A stretch of DNA of 64,000 nt, taken from assembly GCF_023746535.1 (NCBI RefSeq), contig NZ_CP098747.1, positions 124,001 to 188,000 on the forward strand, given 5' to 3'. The stretch is from Sneathiella marina (GTDB taxonomy: Bacteria > Pseudomonadota > Alphaproteobacteria > Sneathiellales > Sneathiellaceae). A program made the position numbers and the translations under genes. A model generated the notes under the pieces. That model was not told the DNA's origin. It saw only the letters and a program-made list of their open reading frames with translations, and searched no databases. Positions 63,205 through 64,000 of the stretch are shown here, in pieces; the first letter of the stretch is position 1; the number at the start of each line of letters is the position of its first letter.

Positions 63205-64000
63205 ATTAAAATATTAGGCGTATTAATATCTTTATGTGCAATATTTACTATTATAAGATCATCTGTTTATTCACATAAAAATAAAGAAAATACTCATAAA
63301 TTTATTGGACTCGTCGCTATTTATGAGAAAATTTGCCGTGATGTTAAGATGGAAAAATTTGTAACAATCAATCGCCCTAAAAACATGGATCTCGCGTTAA
63401 TTGAAAATCTTGGTTTTATTGGACCCGCCAGCTGTATTCCCTTCGACGAGGAGGCAATAAGCGATCAATGCATGGAGGATATCGAGGTAGTACGCGGGCA
63501 CAGGGAAAAGTACGAAAATCTTCTAGCAGGCCTCGAAAGAGCTTTCACAGTCGCAACGAGCAATATGCAAAAGCAAATTGGGTATTCGTCTGGTGCTTTA
63601 TCGAAGATTATTGGGGAAAATCTGGCGACCAAAATAGCCAATCGGAATATCTATTTTATCAACTATGTATATGCGCAGATGACAGATTACGGTAGATGCG
63701 GCCAATTAACCTCAAAGGTTTTTTTCAATTATGTGGCCGAGCTTTATAAATCGACACGAAAAGTTCCCAAATTGCAGATTGTAAAGGTTGTCGGTGACAC
63801 AGCACCGGATGTGAAAGCCTTTCGCAAAAGCAAAAGCCGAATTAATGATCATAGTTTTTTTGTCGTTGGCGGTGATCTTCCGGTAGGAGAGGCTATGGTT
63901 GACATAAATACAACCAAACCGATCCCGGAAAAGTACCTCACAGGTTGGGTATGTGATTTATGGAACAAAGACCTCGTCTCTGGTCCTGTTTCGGAAGTTG
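63205..64000 (+). CDS. Partial gene for a probable exported protein, apparent ATT start (3' end cut off)
   Basis: The frame is open from the stop at 63187 to the window end (at least 265 residues). It reads KILGVLISLCAIFTIIRSSV, a signal-peptide-like start, then a soluble domain with IYEKICRDVK, MDLALIENLGFIGPASCIPF, KIIGENLATKIAN and FFVVGGDLPVGEAMVDI. No ATG, GTG or TTG precedes the signal segment; AAAGGA (63193-63198) suits ATT at 63205, while the first ATG is 63349 and would remove the signal. The family is not recognised. The upstream part is AT-rich and may be acquired DNA, or a point error may have changed ATG to ATT. Confidence 0.55.
   Translation, partial: MKILGVLISLCAIFTIIRSSVYSHKNKENTHKFIGLVAIYEKICRDVKMEKFVTINRPKNMDLALIENLGFIGPASCIPFDEEAISDQCMEDIEVVRGHREKYENLLAGLERAFTVATSNMQKQIGYSSGALSKIIGENLATKIANRNIYFINYVYAQMTDYGRCGQLTSKVFFNYVAELYKSTRKVPKLQIVKVVGDTAPDVKAFRKSKSRINDHSFFVVGGDLPVGEAMVDINTTKPIPEKYLTGWVCDLWNKDLVSGPVSEV

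Noticed and set aside
63468-63695. A 75-residue plus-strand frame at the right edge.
   Set aside because: It is out of frame within the longer open frame from 63190, which looks like real protein throughout.
1-64000. CRISPR arrays, insertion sequences, prophage or integrase genes.
   Set aside because: No regularly spaced repeats, transposase or integrase motifs were seen; only the right edge shows a composition shift.

Overview
The window looks like chromosome of a free-living, probably marine alphaproteobacterium. The evidence is the run kdsD-lptC-lptA-lptB-rpoN-hpf-ptsN, the Hsp20/DUF1150 pair, a DUF1127 protein, DUF2783 in a homogentisate cluster, many TRAP transporter and glutathione S-transferase (GST) genes, and moderate GC. 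A Rhodospirillales/Sneathiella-like origin is my inference from gene content. No insertion sequence, integrase, CRISPR array or rRNA was seen. One tRNA (Leu, CAG) is present.

Layout. 1-1468: end of a znuCB zinc importer. 1475-12871: a catabolic cluster of unknown substrate, with a GntR regulator, Asp/Glu-racemase-like enzyme, two thiamine-pyrophosphate (TPP) enzymes, an enolase-superfamily enzyme, a DadA-like oxidase, a DctPQM TRAP transporter and a YfcG-like GST. 12995-15410: an ECF sigma factor with its YCII/DGPF partner, and a GST behind a strongly structured leader. 15448-17427: thiM and a TRAP binding protein, translationally coupled behind a TPP riboswitch. 17586-24474: an MFS and a DMT transporter, a possible 2-oxoglutarate-type oxygenase, two hot-dog hydratase subunits with a VOC protein, DUF1127 and an M20 peptidase. 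24741-27254: a CHASE2 nucleotide cyclase. 27255-35051: homogentisate catabolism (hmgA, FAH, MBL-fold protein, FAD hydroxylase, DUF2783, maiA, CoA ligase) with a divergent MarR regulator. 35058-41576: PhyH oxygenase, PH-like membrane protein, GST, AhpD-like protein, cobalt nitrile hydratase with its activator, and a 3-hydroxyacyl-CoA dehydrogenase. 41649-42471: Hsp20 and DUF1150 behind a sigma-32-like promoter and a ROSE-like thermometer. 42478-49431: peptidase and envelope/nitrogen-PTS block. 49586-62864: RNase D, tRNA-Leu, an NDUFA9-like protein, gltD-gltB, GST, queG, a methyltransferase, an SDR and an adenylate cyclase. 62865-64000: AT-rich DNA leading into a partial, probably secreted protein with no ordinary start codon.

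The best candidates for undescribed biology are: (1) a TRAP substrate-binding protein co-translated with thiM under TPP-riboswitch control, suggesting TRAP uptake of a thiamine precursor; (2) a roughly 105-nt multi-helix leader whose outer 10-bp helix hides the Shine-Dalgarno sequence of a GST gene; (3) the GntR/TPP-enzyme/enolase/TRAP pathway; (4) a CHASE2 cyclase with a long acidic linker and altered transition-state residues.
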